Source of the DNA: Burkholderia arboris
Lineage (GTDB): Bacteria; Pseudomonadota; Gammaproteobacteria; Burkholderiales; Burkholderiaceae
NCBI RefSeq assembly: GCF_902499125.1
Contig: NZ_CABVPX010000022.1
Span: forward strand, 62,001 to 126,000
Reading direction: 5' to 3'
Length of the DNA stretch: 64,000 bases
Shown here: positions 43,367 through 52,690 of the stretch, piece by piece
Numbering within the stretch: the first letter of the stretch is position 1
How the letters are laid out: every line of letters begins with the position of its first letter
The notes under the pieces: model-generated
Seen by the model: the letters and a program-made list of their open reading frames with translations, nothing else
What the model was told of the DNA's origin: nothing
Databases searched by the model: none
Made by a program: the position numbers and the translations under genes

Positions 43367-44092
43367 TCAGAAGCGATAGCCCAGCGACACAAAGGTCATG
43401 ATCGGATTGATCTTCAGCCGTGTCGTGCTCGTGACGGTCCCGACCGGCGCGCGCGTCGTGAGGGTCGCCTTCGTGGACAACCACGCGTACGCAAACGAAG
43501 CGCCGATGGACCAGTGAGTATCCATATTGTAGGTGAGGCCTGCGTTGAGAATCGGGGCAAAGGACTTGCTCAGCGAGACCGAAGTAGGCCCTTCGAGGCG
43601 CGCGCCAACGGATGGCGAGTAGAGGAACTTGCCGGACGCAACCGGATTGCTCAGGTCAATGCTGTTGAACCAGACATACGAGATCCCCGCACCGACATAC
43701 GGCCGCAAACGTGCCGACGGCGCGCCGAAATGGTACTGCGCGATTATCGCGGGGCTCCAGGCTCGCGCCGTTCCCAACTCCCCGAGTCCCGCAAGCGTCC
43801 CCGTGCCGGTGAGATGGAGTTTCGGTGGCACGCCCGCGATCGTCTCCACGGCAATATGGTCGGTCACGAAGTAGGTCGCCGTGAGCGCAACCGTATCGGC
43901 ATCCGAGATGGTCGCTCCGCTTCCGGCCATCGTGTTCGATCGGCCGAGGGCATTGACCGTCAGCGGCTCGCTGGAATCCTGAGGCGCCATGTGCAACCAG
44001 CCCGCATTGATCATGAGTTGTCCTGCAGATTGCGCGTGCACGGAAGAAATGACGGATATCGACAACAGAATTGCCGCGCTCGTATGCTTCAT
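43367..44092 (-). CDS. OmpW-family outer-membrane protein
   Basis: 241 residues. Signal peptide MKHTSAAILLSISVISSVHA, then an eight-stranded OmpW-like barrel with GAGISYVWF and C-terminal SLGYRF. OmpW proteins let small hydrophobic molecules pass the outer membrane and are common in aromatic degradation clusters (AlkL-like role). A GGAGG site lies before the ATG at 44092. GC content and codon use look lower than those of the genes to its left, consistent with a different origin. It lies directly upstream of the truncated esterase, in the same frame. Confidence 0.87.
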   Translation of the reverse strand: MKHTSAAILLSISVISSVHAQSAGQLMINAGWLHMAPQDSSEPLTVNALGRSNTMAGSGATISDADTVALTATYFVTDHIAVETIAGVPPKLHLTGTGTLAGLGELGTARAWSPAIIAQYHFGAPSARLRPYVGAGISYVWFNSIDLSNPVASGKFLYSPSVGARLEGPTSVSLSKSFAPILNAGLTYNMDTHWSIGASFAYAWLSTKATLTTRAPVGTVTSTTRLKINPIMTFVSLGYRF

Positions 44093-44210
44093 ATGGCCTC
44101 CAGAGGTTGTTATAAAGGGTTTTCCAGCGGTGCAGGATTCGTCATTCGGGAACCGGCGGGGAGCCCGCCCGTTCCCGAACATTCCACCGCGCAACAAATC
44201 GGAACGTCGG

Positions 44211-45257
44211 TCAACGATTTCTGAGTTTGTTGATCAAGCGCACGCTCGTGACAGCGGCAGCCCGCTTCAGGGACGTCAGCGGATCGGCACGATTCGAGGG
44301 CGCGCCCACGGGTAAGCCCCCCAGGCGGGGAAACAGCCGCTGAGCATTACCGGATTCGATCGCCGCGCGCGCGTTGGCATCCCAAACATTCGAATGCTCC
44401 AGCGTGTTGCATTGCATCGCCGTCACCGGTGCAGGCGCGAACGGGAAATCGCTGCCGAACAGCACCTGGGACGGATCGACCAATTCGCGCAGCGCCGCTT
44501 GAGGAAAGTCGGCCGGAGAGAGCGCGGTGTCAAAGTGGAATCTCCGGATATAGGTCAGCATGCCGGCCGGCATGCTGGATACGAACTCGGGAAGAAGATT
44601 GGCGAGCGACAGGCGCCACGCGACATACGGAACGAAGCCGCCCGCATGCGCCAGAATCCAGCGGATATTGGGGTAGCGCTCCATCGTGCCGGTCAGGACG
44701 AGGTTCAGCGCGGCACGCGTCGTGTCGCACAGGAACTCGATCAGAAAGCCCGGTGCGATCAACCCGAGCTCCTCGCTTGACCGATGCAGGTTCGGATGCA
44801 CGAATACAACCGCCTGGCGCCTGTTCAGCTCGGCCATCAGTTCGTCGAATTCCGGCGAGCCCAGAAAGCGCCCCTCGGTACTTCCTAACAGGACGATACC
44901 GTCTGCGCCAAGCACATCCAGTGCATGAATCGCCTCCTTGCACGCGTGATCGGTAAACGGCATGGGCAATACCGCGAACGATCCGAAACGATCGGGGTAT
45001 CGCTGACGCAGTTCAGCGGCGTACTCGTTGCATCCTCGCGCCAGCGCACACGCTTCATCGAGATTGCCGAAATACACGCCTGGCGCCGAGATTGACAGCA
45101 ACGCGACTCGAATGGCATGAGCATCCATCACCGCGAGCGATTCATTTTCGGTCCAGACGGGAAGATCGGCACCCGCAACCTTTGTCAGGCCACGCCGGGA
45201 CATGGCGGCTCGATATACGGGTGGAACAAAGTGATGATGAACGTCGATACGGCTCAC
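44211..45257 (-). CDS. Amidohydrolase family 2 protein (ACMSD/resorcylate decarboxylase-like)
   Basis: 348 residues. Metal residues His7 and His9 (DVHHHF), His in VFVHPNLH, His in LAHAGGF and Asp in GSDFPF are all kept. Family members decarboxylate or hydrate ring and ring-cleavage products. It begins at GTG with GGAGAA upstream. It lies between the aldolase (upstream in transcription) and ompW. It is clearly paralogous to the gene at 53313 (both share ELNRRQAVVF and RRFHFDTALS-like segments). The C-terminal 40 residues extend beyond the usual end. Confidence 0.82.
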   Translation of the reverse strand: MSRIDVHHHFVPPVYRAAMSRRGLTKVAGADLPVWTENESLAVMDAHAIRVALLSISAPGVYFGNLDEACALARGCNEYAAELRQRYPDRFGSFAVLPMPFTDHACKEAIHALDVLGADGIVLLGSTEGRFLGSPEFDELMAELNRRQAVVFVHPNLHRSSEELGLIAPGFLIEFLCDTTRAALNLVLTGTMERYPNIRWILAHAGGFVPYVAWRLSLANLLPEFVSSMPAGMLTYIRRFHFDTALSPADFPQAALRELVDPSQVLFGSDFPFAPAPVTAMQCNTLEHSNVWDANARAAIESGNAQRLFPRLGGLPVGAPSNRADPLTSLKRAAAVTSVRLINKLRNR

Positions 45258-45349
45258 CCTATTCTCCAGTTTGAATTTAAAATAATATATAGTCCGAACT
45301 AAATTTGAGTATCCAGCCCGCTTCGTCAGGCCGAATGAACACCGCGTCC

Positions 45350-46408
45350 CTAGATCGAGGCCGCTGACGCGCGGTGTACCGTTCCAGGTGCGCTCAGGAG
45401 GTCGAGGGCGACGTCGACGATCATGTCCTCCTGTCCGCCAACCATGCCGCGCCGTCCCAGCTCCACGAGAATGTCCATGGTCTTGAGCCCATACTTCGCT
45501 GCGGCCTGTTCCGCGTGACGCAGGAAGCTCGAATACACGCCGGCGGAACCCAACGCGAGTGTCTCGCGGTCGACCCGCACCGGGCGATCCTGGAGCGGGC
45601 GCACGATGTCGTCGGCGGCGTCCATCAGGCGGTAGAGATCGGTACCATGCCGCCAGCCGAGGCGATCGGCCGCCGCGACGAACACTTCGAGCGGCGCGTT
45701 GCCGGCGCCTGCTCCCATGCCGGCAAGACTGGCGTCGATCCGGTCGCAGCCCTCTTCAACCGCGACGATCGAATTCGCAACACCCAGGCTCAGGTTGTGA
45801 TGCGCATGGATCCCCGTCTGTGTTTCGGGCTTCAGCGTGTCCTTGAATGCCCGCATCCGGTCGCGGACGTCGTTCATGTTCATCGCGCCGCCCGAATCCA
45901 CCACGTAGCAGCAGGTGGCACCGTAACCCTCCATCAACCTTGCCTGCTCCGCCAATCCTCGAGGCGTCTGCATGTGGCTCATCATCAGGAAGCCCACTGC
46001 GTCCATCCCCAGTTCCCGTGCGTACTCGATGTGCTGGCGGGCAATATCGGCTTCGCTACAGTGGGTCGCGACGCGTACGATCCGCGCACCCGCGTCGTAT
46101 GCGGCCCTCAGATCATGGATGGTGCCGATCCCGGGCAGCAGCAGCGTCGCGACCTTCGCGCGCGTGACGACACTCGCCACGGCCTCGATCCACTCGACGT
46201 CCGTATGCGCGCCGAATCCGTAGTTGAAGCTGCTGCCTTGCAGTCCGTCGCCATGCGCGACCTCGATCGAATCGACCCCGGCTGCGTCGAGTGCGGCGGC
46301 GATCTCTGTCACGTGCGCGAGGCTGTACTGGTGACGGATAGCATGACTGCCGTCGCGCAACGTCACGTCGGAGATATAGAGCTTCTTGTCCATCGGGCAG
46401 GCACTCAT
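45350..46408 (-). CDS. 4-hydroxy-2-oxovalerate aldolase (copy 2)
   Basis: 352 residues. TLRDGSH (catalytic Arg/His) and the metal motif IHAHHNLSLG are intact, so it should form pyruvate and acetaldehyde. The start at 46408 overlaps the dehydrogenase stop (ATGA); MDKKLY at 46393 is an alternative and matches the copy at 58164. It has a C-terminal extension (SAPGTVHRASAASI) not seen in the other copies. Belongs to the TetR-linked meta-cleavage cluster. Confidence 0.94.
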   Translation of the reverse strand: MSACPMDKKLYISDVTLRDGSHAIRHQYSLAHVTEIAAALDAAGVDSIEVAHGDGLQGSSFNYGFGAHTDVEWIEAVASVVTRAKVATLLLPGIGTIHDLRAAYDAGARIVRVATHCSEADIARQHIEYARELGMDAVGFLMMSHMQTPRGLAEQARLMEGYGATCCYVVDSGGAMNMNDVRDRMRAFKDTLKPETQTGIHAHHNLSLGVANSIVAVEEGCDRIDASLAGMGAGAGNAPLEVFVAAADRLGWRHGTDLYRLMDAADDIVRPLQDRPVRVDRETLALGSAGVYSSFLRHAEQAAAKYGLKTMDILVELGRRGMVGGQEDMIVDVALDLLSAPGTVHRASAASI

Positions 46409-47352
46409 TGTTGATTGGCCCCGAGACGGGCCGCGATCCGTTCTGCCGCGGCCTTGGCAGCACTCGTCATGATGTCGAGATTGCCCGCATAAGACGGCAG
46501 GTAGTGCGCGGCGCCTTCGACTACGAGCAGGATCGAGGTCTTGAGGCCGGCCATCCGCTCGCCGACGCCGGGGATCCGGATCGGTCGCTCGGCCTCGATA
46601 CGATCGAACTGGACACGTTGCTTCAGTCGATACCCGGGCACATACGACTGGACGGCTTCGACCATCCCGGCGACCGATGCCTCGATCTCGCGTTCATCGG
46701 CGAAGTCGCTCAGCGTGTACACCGTATCGCGCATCATCAGCGGCGGCTCGGCGGGATTGAGCACAATGATCGCCTTCCCCTTCGCTGCACCGCCGACCGC
46801 TTCGATCGCCCGTGATGTCGTCTCGGTGAATTCGTCGATGCTGGCGCGGGTGCCGGGTCCGGCACTCCTGCTCGCGATGGACGCGACGATCTCCCCGTAG
46901 TGCACTTTCGCGACCCGCGATACCGCCGCGATCATCGGAATCGTTGCCTGGCCGCCGCACGTCACCATGTTGACATTCAACGCGTCGAGATGACGCTCCC
47001 CGTTCACCACCGGAATGCAATACGGTCCGATCGCGGCCGGCGTCAGGTCCACGACGCGAATACCGGGCTTGACGGTGCGCAGGAACGCATCGTTCTGCGT
47101 ATGCGCCGCGGCAGACGTCGCATCGAACACGATGTCGATCTCGTTGAACACGGGCATGCGGGCCAGCCCCTCGACGCCTTCATGCGTCGTCGCGACGCCC
47201 AGGCGCGCCGCGCGCTGCAACCCGTCCGACGCCGCATCGATTCCCACCATGGCGCCCATCTCGAGATGTTCGCCGTGGCGCAGGATCTTGATCATCAGGT
47301 CGGTACCGATATTCCCGCTGCCGATAATGGCGACTTTCCGTTTGGTGCTCAT
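46405..47352 (-). CDS. Acetaldehyde dehydrogenase (acylating) (copy 2)
   Basis: 315 residues. NAD site IIGSGNIGTD and catalytic Cys132 (NMVTCGGQAT) are intact. I chose the ATG at 47352, which has GAGGGCGAG before it and gives the family length. It channels acetaldehyde from the aldolase encoded next to it to acetyl-CoA. Confidence 0.94.
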   Translation of the reverse strand: MSTKRKVAIIGSGNIGTDLMIKILRHGEHLEMGAMVGIDAASDGLQRAARLGVATTHEGVEGLARMPVFNEIDIVFDATSAAAHTQNDAFLRTVKPGIRVVDLTPAAIGPYCIPVVNGERHLDALNVNMVTCGGQATIPMIAAVSRVAKVHYGEIVASIASRSAGPGTRASIDEFTETTSRAIEAVGGAAKGKAIIVLNPAEPPLMMRDTVYTLSDFADEREIEASVAGMVEAVQSYVPGYRLKQRVQFDRIEAERPIRIPGVGERMAGLKTSILLVVEGAAHYLPSYAGNLDIMTSAAKAAAERIAARLGANQQ

Positions 47353-47363
47353 CGGGCTCGCCC

Positions 47364-48158
47364 TCATCCGATACGGCAACTGACGCTGCCGAGCGCACCG
47401 ATCTGCGCGTGAATCGTGTCTCCGGCGCCAACCGGCACCATCGGACCCAGCGCACCCGACAGGATCACGTCGCCCTCACGCAACATCTGTCCGCGCCGCG
47501 CCATCATGCGGGCCAGCCAGTACACGGCCCGCAACGGATGGCCGAGGCACGCGGTACCCGTTCCGGTCGATACGGTCTTGCCGTCGCGCGTCATCGACAT
47601 ACCCAGTTCCCCGATGGAAATGCCACCGAGCGACACCGGTTGATTGCCGAGAACGTAGAGGCCGCAGGATGCGTTGTCGGCCACCGTATCCTCGAGCGCG
47701 ATGCGCCAGTCCGAAATCGCGCTGTCGACGATCTCGAGCGCCGGCAGCGCACAGGCCAGCGCCGACAGGACCTGTCCATAGCTCGGCGCTTCATCGGCCA
47801 TGTCGCGTCCGACGACGAACGCCACTTCCGCCTCGATCTTCGGCTGCATCAGGCGGCTCAGGGGCACCTCGTCGCCATCGAGATATTCCATGTCGTCGAA
47901 CAGCACGCCGAAATCGGGCTGGTCGACGCGCAACTGCTGCTGGACGGCAACCGACGTCAGGCCGATCTTCTTGCCGACGATGCGTCGGCCGTCCGCGATC
48001 CGGGCCGCGGTGTTGAGTTCCGAGACGGCATACGCCGCGTCGAGACCTGCAATGCCGAACCGCGTGGCAATCGGGTCGATCGGCGTGCGTGATTCACGTG
48101 CATCGCGTAATGCTTTCGCAGCCGCCTGAACGGCTGCCGGGTCGAATGAATGAGACAT
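47364..48158 (-). CDS. 2-keto-4-pentenoate hydratase (copy 2)
   Basis: 264 residues of the MhpD family, with VGKKIGLTSVAVQQQLRVDQ and the metal-binding PKIEAEVAFVVGRDM. It hydrates 2-hydroxypenta-2,4-dienoate. It lies between the flavin monooxygenase gene (24-base gap) and the acylating dehydrogenase gene, in the same order as in the other two modules (hydratase, dehydrogenase, aldolase). Confidence 0.92.
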   Translation of the reverse strand: MSHSFDPAAVQAAAKALRDARESRTPIDPIATRFGIAGLDAAYAVSELNTAARIADGRRIVGKKIGLTSVAVQQQLRVDQPDFGVLFDDMEYLDGDEVPLSRLMQPKIEAEVAFVVGRDMADEAPSYGQVLSALACALPALEIVDSAISDWRIALEDTVADNASCGLYVLGNQPVSLGGISIGELGMSMTRDGKTVSTGTGTACLGHPLRAVYWLARMMARRGQMLREGDVILSGALGPMVPVGAGDTIHAQIGALGSVSCRIG

Positions 48159-48182
48159 GGCGGAAGAATGTGAAATCGTGGG

Positions 48183-49946
48183 TCAGGCCGCTTGCGCGAC
48201 GGTCGGTGCCGTCTTTGACATGCGGGTGAATCCATCGCCTGCGCCGGCTCCGAATCCGAGCCGCTCCCGCAGTTGGCGAATGGTCCTGTCGAGCTCGCCG
48301 ACGGGAACGACGGCGAAGGCGAAGCGGTCGGGTCTCAGTACCGCAACGGCCTGCGTCTTGAACCCCGCCTTGTTGAACCACGCGATCATCTCGCCACCGA
48401 TATCCTCGACTTCGGCAACCTCGATCACGTTGTCCCGATTGACGCCTTCGAGCCCTTGCGGGCGGCCGCCATACGCGTACATCGTCACGCTGCGTATCGA
48501 CAGTGCGCCGAGCGTTGCCCGCGACACATCGTCCATGCAGCGGGAGGGATCGACGTTCAATCCGATCAGCGAAAAGCCGTGTCCGAGCAGGTCGTCCAGT
48601 TTCTTCCGGTCACCGTTGAAAAGACGCACCTCGGGTTGCGGAATCAACGCGCCCTCCGGGCCACGTCGGCGACGGCGCGGCAAACCCAGGTATGCGTTCT
48701 TTCGATAGACGGGCATCGGCTTGAAGCCGCCCCCCTCGAGCCAGCGCCTGAGCGGCGGTATGGCCCGGATGATGCCGAGGGACGTGTCCCGCACCAGCGT
48801 GGCGGACAGACTGCGTGCCGATACGACGTTCTTGAGCAGGACGGACGTGTCGATCATCGCCTTCGCGTGCGCATGCCGTTCCGACTGGTACGTGTCCAGC
48901 AGCGTGTCGGCCGCGAGGCCGCGCAAGACGAGATCGAGCTTCCAGCCGAGGTTGTACGCGTCGCGCACGCCGGAACTCGCACCCTGCCCCATGAACTGCG
49001 GCGTCATGTGAGCGGCATCGCCGCCGAGCAGCACGCGTCCGACCCGCCACTTCGACGCAATCAGCGCGTTGAACGTATAGACGAGCTTGCGCTTGATCAC
49101 GAACTGATCGGGATCGACGAACAGCGACAGATACTTCCGGACCGTCTCCGGCCGCTCCATGTTTTCCTTCGTTTCGCCCGGCATCAACATGAATTCGAAC
49201 CGGTGGAATTTTCCGGGTTGAACGCAGCTCACGACCGGCAGCTTCGGGTCGACGACGAAGTTGAAGTACGGCAGATGACGCAACGCGTCCGTTCCGGGCT
49301 TGCGTTCGAGGTCCACGACGAGCCACGGCTCGGGGAAGCTCTTGCCCGACATCTCGATCCCGAGCTTCGTGCGAACGACGCTCCGGCCGCCGTCGGCGCC
49401 GACCAGATAGCGCGCCCGCAGGGTTCCGATATCGGGATCGCCTGCCACGCGCGCGCGCGCATCGTGACTGTCGCTGAACCGCGCCTCGCGCGTCGCCTGA
49501 TGCGTGACGCTCACGCCGTCGGCATCCTGAGCGAAGTCAACGACTTCGCGGCCCCGTCGCACGTCGACGTTCGGATAACGTGCGAGCGTCTCGGCCAGCG
49601 TCGTTTCCAGGTACGGCTGGTAAAAGAAGTTGATCACGGGCCAGCCGAACGGACGCTTGCGCGGCATGTATTGTGTGATCGGCGTGCCATCGCGCCGCAC
49701 GAGCTGGACGGGCGTCTCCATCATCATCCGCGACTGGATCTCGTCGGCCACGTCGAGATGCTGGAAAATCCGCATGCACTCGTCGTCGGTGTATACCGCT
49801 CGCGCGTTACCGTAGAACACGGGTTCGCGCTCCAGCACGACGACGTGGTGGCCGGCCTGGCCGAGCATGTGCGCGAGAACGAGGCCGGTCGGCCCCAATC
49901 CGACGATCGCGACATCGCACGCATCATTCGGATGCGCTCCGTTCAT
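48183..49946 (-). CDS. FAD-dependent aromatic hydroxylase (MhpA/phenol hydroxylase-like)
   Basis: 587 residues. N-terminal FAD site VAIVGLGPTGLV, the DG motif VGADGGRS and the GD motif GGDAAHMTPQFMGQG identify a group A flavoprotein monooxygenase, followed by a C-terminal thioredoxin-like domain. It hydroxylates a phenol or hydroxyaryl acid ortho to the OH using NAD(P)H and O2, giving a catechol for the adjacent extradiol dioxygenase. AAGGAG precedes the ATG. The start overlaps the dioxygenase stop (ATGA, 49943-49946). It is only distantly like the MhpA homologue at 61915. Confidence 0.88.
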   Translation of the reverse strand: MNGAHPNDACDVAIVGLGPTGLVLAHMLGQAGHHVVVLEREPVFYGNARAVYTDDECMRIFQHLDVADEIQSRMMMETPVQLVRRDGTPITQYMPRKRPFGWPVINFFYQPYLETTLAETLARYPNVDVRRGREVVDFAQDADGVSVTHQATREARFSDSHDARARVAGDPDIGTLRARYLVGADGGRSVVRTKLGIEMSGKSFPEPWLVVDLERKPGTDALRHLPYFNFVVDPKLPVVSCVQPGKFHRFEFMLMPGETKENMERPETVRKYLSLFVDPDQFVIKRKLVYTFNALIASKWRVGRVLLGGDAAHMTPQFMGQGASSGVRDAYNLGWKLDLVLRGLAADTLLDTYQSERHAHAKAMIDTSVLLKNVVSARSLSATLVRDTSLGIIRAIPPLRRWLEGGGFKPMPVYRKNAYLGLPRRRRRGPEGALIPQPEVRLFNGDRKKLDDLLGHGFSLIGLNVDPSRCMDDVSRATLGALSIRSVTMYAYGGRPQGLEGVNRDNVIEVAEVEDIGGEMIAWFNKAGFKTQAVAVLRPDRFAFAVVPVGELDRTIRQLRERLGFGAGAGDGFTRMSKTAPTVAQAA

Positions 49947-50953
49947 GAACGTTCTCCTTGTACAGAAAATTCCGGACGCGTCAGCGATGCAAGCGCGCGA
50001 CGCACGCGCCCCAACCGCACGCCAAGGCTCAGGTTTTCCGGACGATGGCCCCATAGACTGATGCCTTGATAAATCGCCGGGCGCCACGTTTGCTCATCGA
50101 CCACGATCGGGTTCCAGCCGAGCTCGATCTCGAAGCCCGATGGCGTCTGAACGTAGAACGAGAGTTCACGGTCGTTGGGATGCTGGCCGATCGCATTCGC
50201 GATCGGATAGCCCATCGCACGACACCTGAGGTAGGCTTGCGTCACATCGTCGAGGGATGCGCATTGAAGATTCATGTGGTGAATCTGCGTGCGCAGCGGA
50301 TTCAGGCGGATCCCACGTGTCGATGCAGTCGCGAACGAATGATGTCGTTCGTTGAATCGGAGAAACGCGAAGTCAAGATTCAGGCCTTGCATCCTGTCTT
50401 CGATTTCGTCGGAAAGGCGCGCATCGAACACGTCTTTCCAGAACTGCTGCATCACCTCCGGTTGTCGGGTCGTGACGGCGACATGCCCCATCCCCGACGC
50501 GCCCGTCACAAAGCCCGTCGCACTCATGCGCAGCGGAAGTTCGCTGATGACCGGTTCCGTGAACAGTTCCGTGCGCAGTTTCTTCGGCCCGGCGAAGAAC
50601 CAGAATCGCTTCACGCCGCGCAAGGCCGCTTCTTCCTTGCTCCCTTCCTCTACACGCACCCCGCGAGCGGAGATTCGTGCGACGGCAAGCTCAAGCGCCT
50701 CGCGGTCGTCGAGGTGCCATCCGATGGCAATGACATCTTCGGCCGTGCCGGCACGGATGATCAAACGCCGGTCGTGCGAGTCGATGCGGCATGCGACCAC
50801 GCGTGGATCGGGCGTATCGACGTGAAGCCCCAGGCCTTCCGACGCGAATTTCGTCCATTCGCGAAGCCGGGCCGATTCGGCCAGCAGATAGCCCATCCGA
50901 ACACGACCGAACAAGCTGCTCGTGGGTGACCGCGCACTAACGATTGTCGGCAT
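49943..50953 (-). CDS. Type I extradiol dioxygenase (BphC/2,3-dihydroxybiphenyl-like)
   Basis: 336 residues, two-domain VOC dioxygenase. The Fe ligands are probably His157 (GMGHVAV), His226 (QIHHMNL) and Glu277 (GFEIELGW); the conserved His205 (NERHHSF) and Tyr267 (SFYVQTPSG) also fit. It cleaves a 3-substituted catechol next to a hydroxyl. It lies between the C-C hydrolase gene (14-base gap) and the flavin hydroxylase gene, which it overlaps. Family preference is for bulky 3-substituents. Confidence 0.9.
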   Translation of the reverse strand: MPTIVSARSPTSSLFGRVRMGYLLAESARLREWTKFASEGLGLHVDTPDPRVVACRIDSHDRRLIIRAGTAEDVIAIGWHLDDREALELAVARISARGVRVEEGSKEEAALRGVKRFWFFAGPKKLRTELFTEPVISELPLRMSATGFVTGASGMGHVAVTTRQPEVMQQFWKDVFDARLSDEIEDRMQGLNLDFAFLRFNERHHSFATASTRGIRLNPLRTQIHHMNLQCASLDDVTQAYLRCRAMGYPIANAIGQHPNDRELSFYVQTPSGFEIELGWNPIVVDEQTWRPAIYQGISLWGHRPENLSLGVRLGRVRRALASLTRPEFSVQGERS

Positions 50954-50967
50954 GACATCACCCTCGA

Positions 50968-51858
50968 TCAGCGGGCAGCGACGACGCGTGCGGTCGCATC
51001 GCCCTGCGCAAGGAATGCCAGCACGGCGGCGTTGAATTCGTTCGACCGCTCCCATTGCACCCAGTGCCCGGTATTGCTGAACAGGTAGACATCGCAATTC
51101 GGCATGCGCTTCTGGAGCGCGTACGCGCCGCTGGCCCGGTTGACCTTGTCATCCACGCCCCACAAAACGAGCGTCGGGTTGCGCACGGATGCCAGTCGCG
51201 CATCCCGCGTGAAGTCGAGATTGCTGAACTTCGGGATGCCCTTGGGGCCCAGCAAAGGCGGGCTCGCGACGACGGCCGGGTCGATGCTGGCCCGAAAGCG
51301 TTCCTCGATCATCGACTGCGGCACGAGACTGCCGTCGAACACGAGATCGCCGCGAATGAACGTCGTGAGCTTCTCGAGGCTCGGGCCATCGTCCTTGTAA
51401 TAGTTCAGCAACCGTTTGAGGCCGGGCGTGGGAACCTGACGCGTCGTATTGACGCCGCCGGGGCCCATCAACACGAGCCGGCCCACCGCTTGAGGGCGCT
51501 CCAGCGCCATGCGAAGCGCACAGGCTCCGCCGAGCGAATTCCCGATGGCGTGCGCATTCGGGATCCCGAGCGCGTCCAGCATGCCGAGCATGCCTTCCGC
51601 GAGATCTCCGAATGGATCGTTGCGGTCGACGCCTTTCGTGGACTGGCCGAACCCCGGCATGTCGGGCACCAGCACCCGAAAATGGCGCGCGAGCGCGTCG
51701 ATGTTCCGCGCGTAGTTCGAGAGGCCCGATGCGCCCGGGCCACCGCCATGCAGCATCAGTACGGCGGGCCCTTCGCCAGCTTCCGATAGAAAAACGTGCC
51801 GTGCGCCGACCTTGACGGTGCGTTGGCGCATTGCGTGCGTGATGGAGGGGGTGTCCAT
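50968..51858 (-). CDS. Meta-cleavage product hydrolase (MhpC/BphD-like alpha/beta hydrolase)
   Basis: 296 residues. Oxyanion region LMLHGGGPGASG, nucleophile Ser108 (AIGNSLGG), Asp in LWGVDDKV and His in NTGHWVQWE form the triad. It hydrolyses the C-C bond of the ring-cleavage product to 2-hydroxypenta-2,4-dienoate and a carboxylic acid. It is the first gene of the minus-strand operon and is divergent from a TetR regulator. Paralogous to mhpC at 55971. Confidence 0.92.
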   Translation of the reverse strand: MDTPSITHAMRQRTVKVGARHVFLSEAGEGPAVLMLHGGGPGASGLSNYARNIDALARHFRVLVPDMPGFGQSTKGVDRNDPFGDLAEGMLGMLDALGIPNAHAIGNSLGGACALRMALERPQAVGRLVLMGPGGVNTTRQVPTPGLKRLLNYYKDDGPSLEKLTTFIRGDLVFDGSLVPQSMIEERFRASIDPAVVASPPLLGPKGIPKFSNLDFTRDARLASVRNPTLVLWGVDDKVNRASGAYALQKRMPNCDVYLFSNTGHWVQWERSNEFNAAVLAFLAQGDATARVVAAR

Positions 51859-51898
51859 GGCGTCGACTGCTCCTGATTTCGCTAGGTGTGATTCATTG

Positions 51899-51918
51899 TA
51901 ATGAGATTAATGTCATTA
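51899..51918. promoter_or_regulatory. Inverted repeat between the hydrolase operon and tetR
   Basis: TAATGA (51899-51904) and TCATTA (51913-51918) flank an 8-base spacer, inside a larger imperfect repeat with ATTGT / ACAAT ends. It lies in the 127-base divergent promoter region, the usual place of a TetR-family operator. Confidence 0.6.
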
Positions 51919-51985
51919 TGACAATACTCTCGTTTTTACCTAGCTCCCGGTCGGGCGTCCGTAAGCCGCACCGTATAATCGGCAC

Positions 51986-52690
51986 ATGAGTGAATCCACG
52001 ACCATTGATCATCGGACCCGTGTTGCTGCGCAGCGCCGCGAACGGATGCGCGCGCGGCTGATCGAAAGCGCGATGCTCGTTTTTGCCGAGAAAGGGATTG
52101 GCGCCAGTGTCATCCAGGACGTCATTGCGGCCGCCGATGTGTCGCAAGGCACCTTCTACAACTACTTCCGTACCAATGAGGAACTGCTCGAAGCGGTGAC
52201 GCAGGAGCTCAACGATGAGTTGCTCCGCCTGATCGAAACGGTCGTGGGCGCCTACGAAGATCCGGCCCGGAGAATTGCGTGCGGCGTCCGGATGTTTCTG
52301 TATGCCGCACGTGCCTATCCGCTGCTTGCACGCTTCATTTCGGCAGCTGGCGTCCATGCCGTCGGCCCGAGCAGCCTGATCTACGTGTACCTGCCGGTCC
52401 ACATCCAGCAAGGCCTGGCGACCGGCCGATTTCAGGGCGTGACGGTCGAGCTGGCGCTCGACATGATTGCCGGAACCGCGCTCACGACGATTCATCGATT
52501 CACCGAAAACGGTGAGGTGGCCGAATCGCCCGAACAGATCGTTGCCGCGATTCTGCGCGGCCTGGGTGTCGATGGAGAGGAAGCGCGGCGGCTCGTGCTT
52601 GACGAACTGACGCTGGTCATGCCGCCTGAAACGTCCCTGCTGGAGCGAGGGCGTGTGCGTGCGGCGAAGCAGCCCGACGCCCGGCCGTGA
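51986..52690 (+). CDS. TetR-family transcriptional regulator
   Basis: 234 residues. HTH at about 25-70 (IQDVIAAADVSQGTFYNYFRT), followed by a helical ligand domain without close homology that I recognise. It is divergent from the hydrolase / dioxygenase / hydroxylase operon, and a palindrome lies between them, so it probably represses that operon until an aromatic substrate or ring-cleavage product binds. The start is uncertain by a few codons. Confidence 0.88.
   Translation: MSESTTIDHRTRVAAQRRERMRARLIESAMLVFAEKGIGASVIQDVIAAADVSQGTFYNYFRTNEELLEAVTQELNDELLRLIETVVGAYEDPARRIACGVRMFLYAARAYPLLARFISAAGVHAVGPSSLIYVYLPVHIQQGLATGRFQGVTVELALDMIAGTALTTIHRFTENGEVAESPEQIVAAILRGLGVDGEEARRLVLDELTLVMPPETSLLERGRVRAAKQPDARP

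Noticed and set aside
48273..50069. A 598-codon plus-strand open frame
   Set aside because: Antisense to the flavin hydroxylase, which has all three FAD motifs. The plus-strand translation has no recognisable domain.
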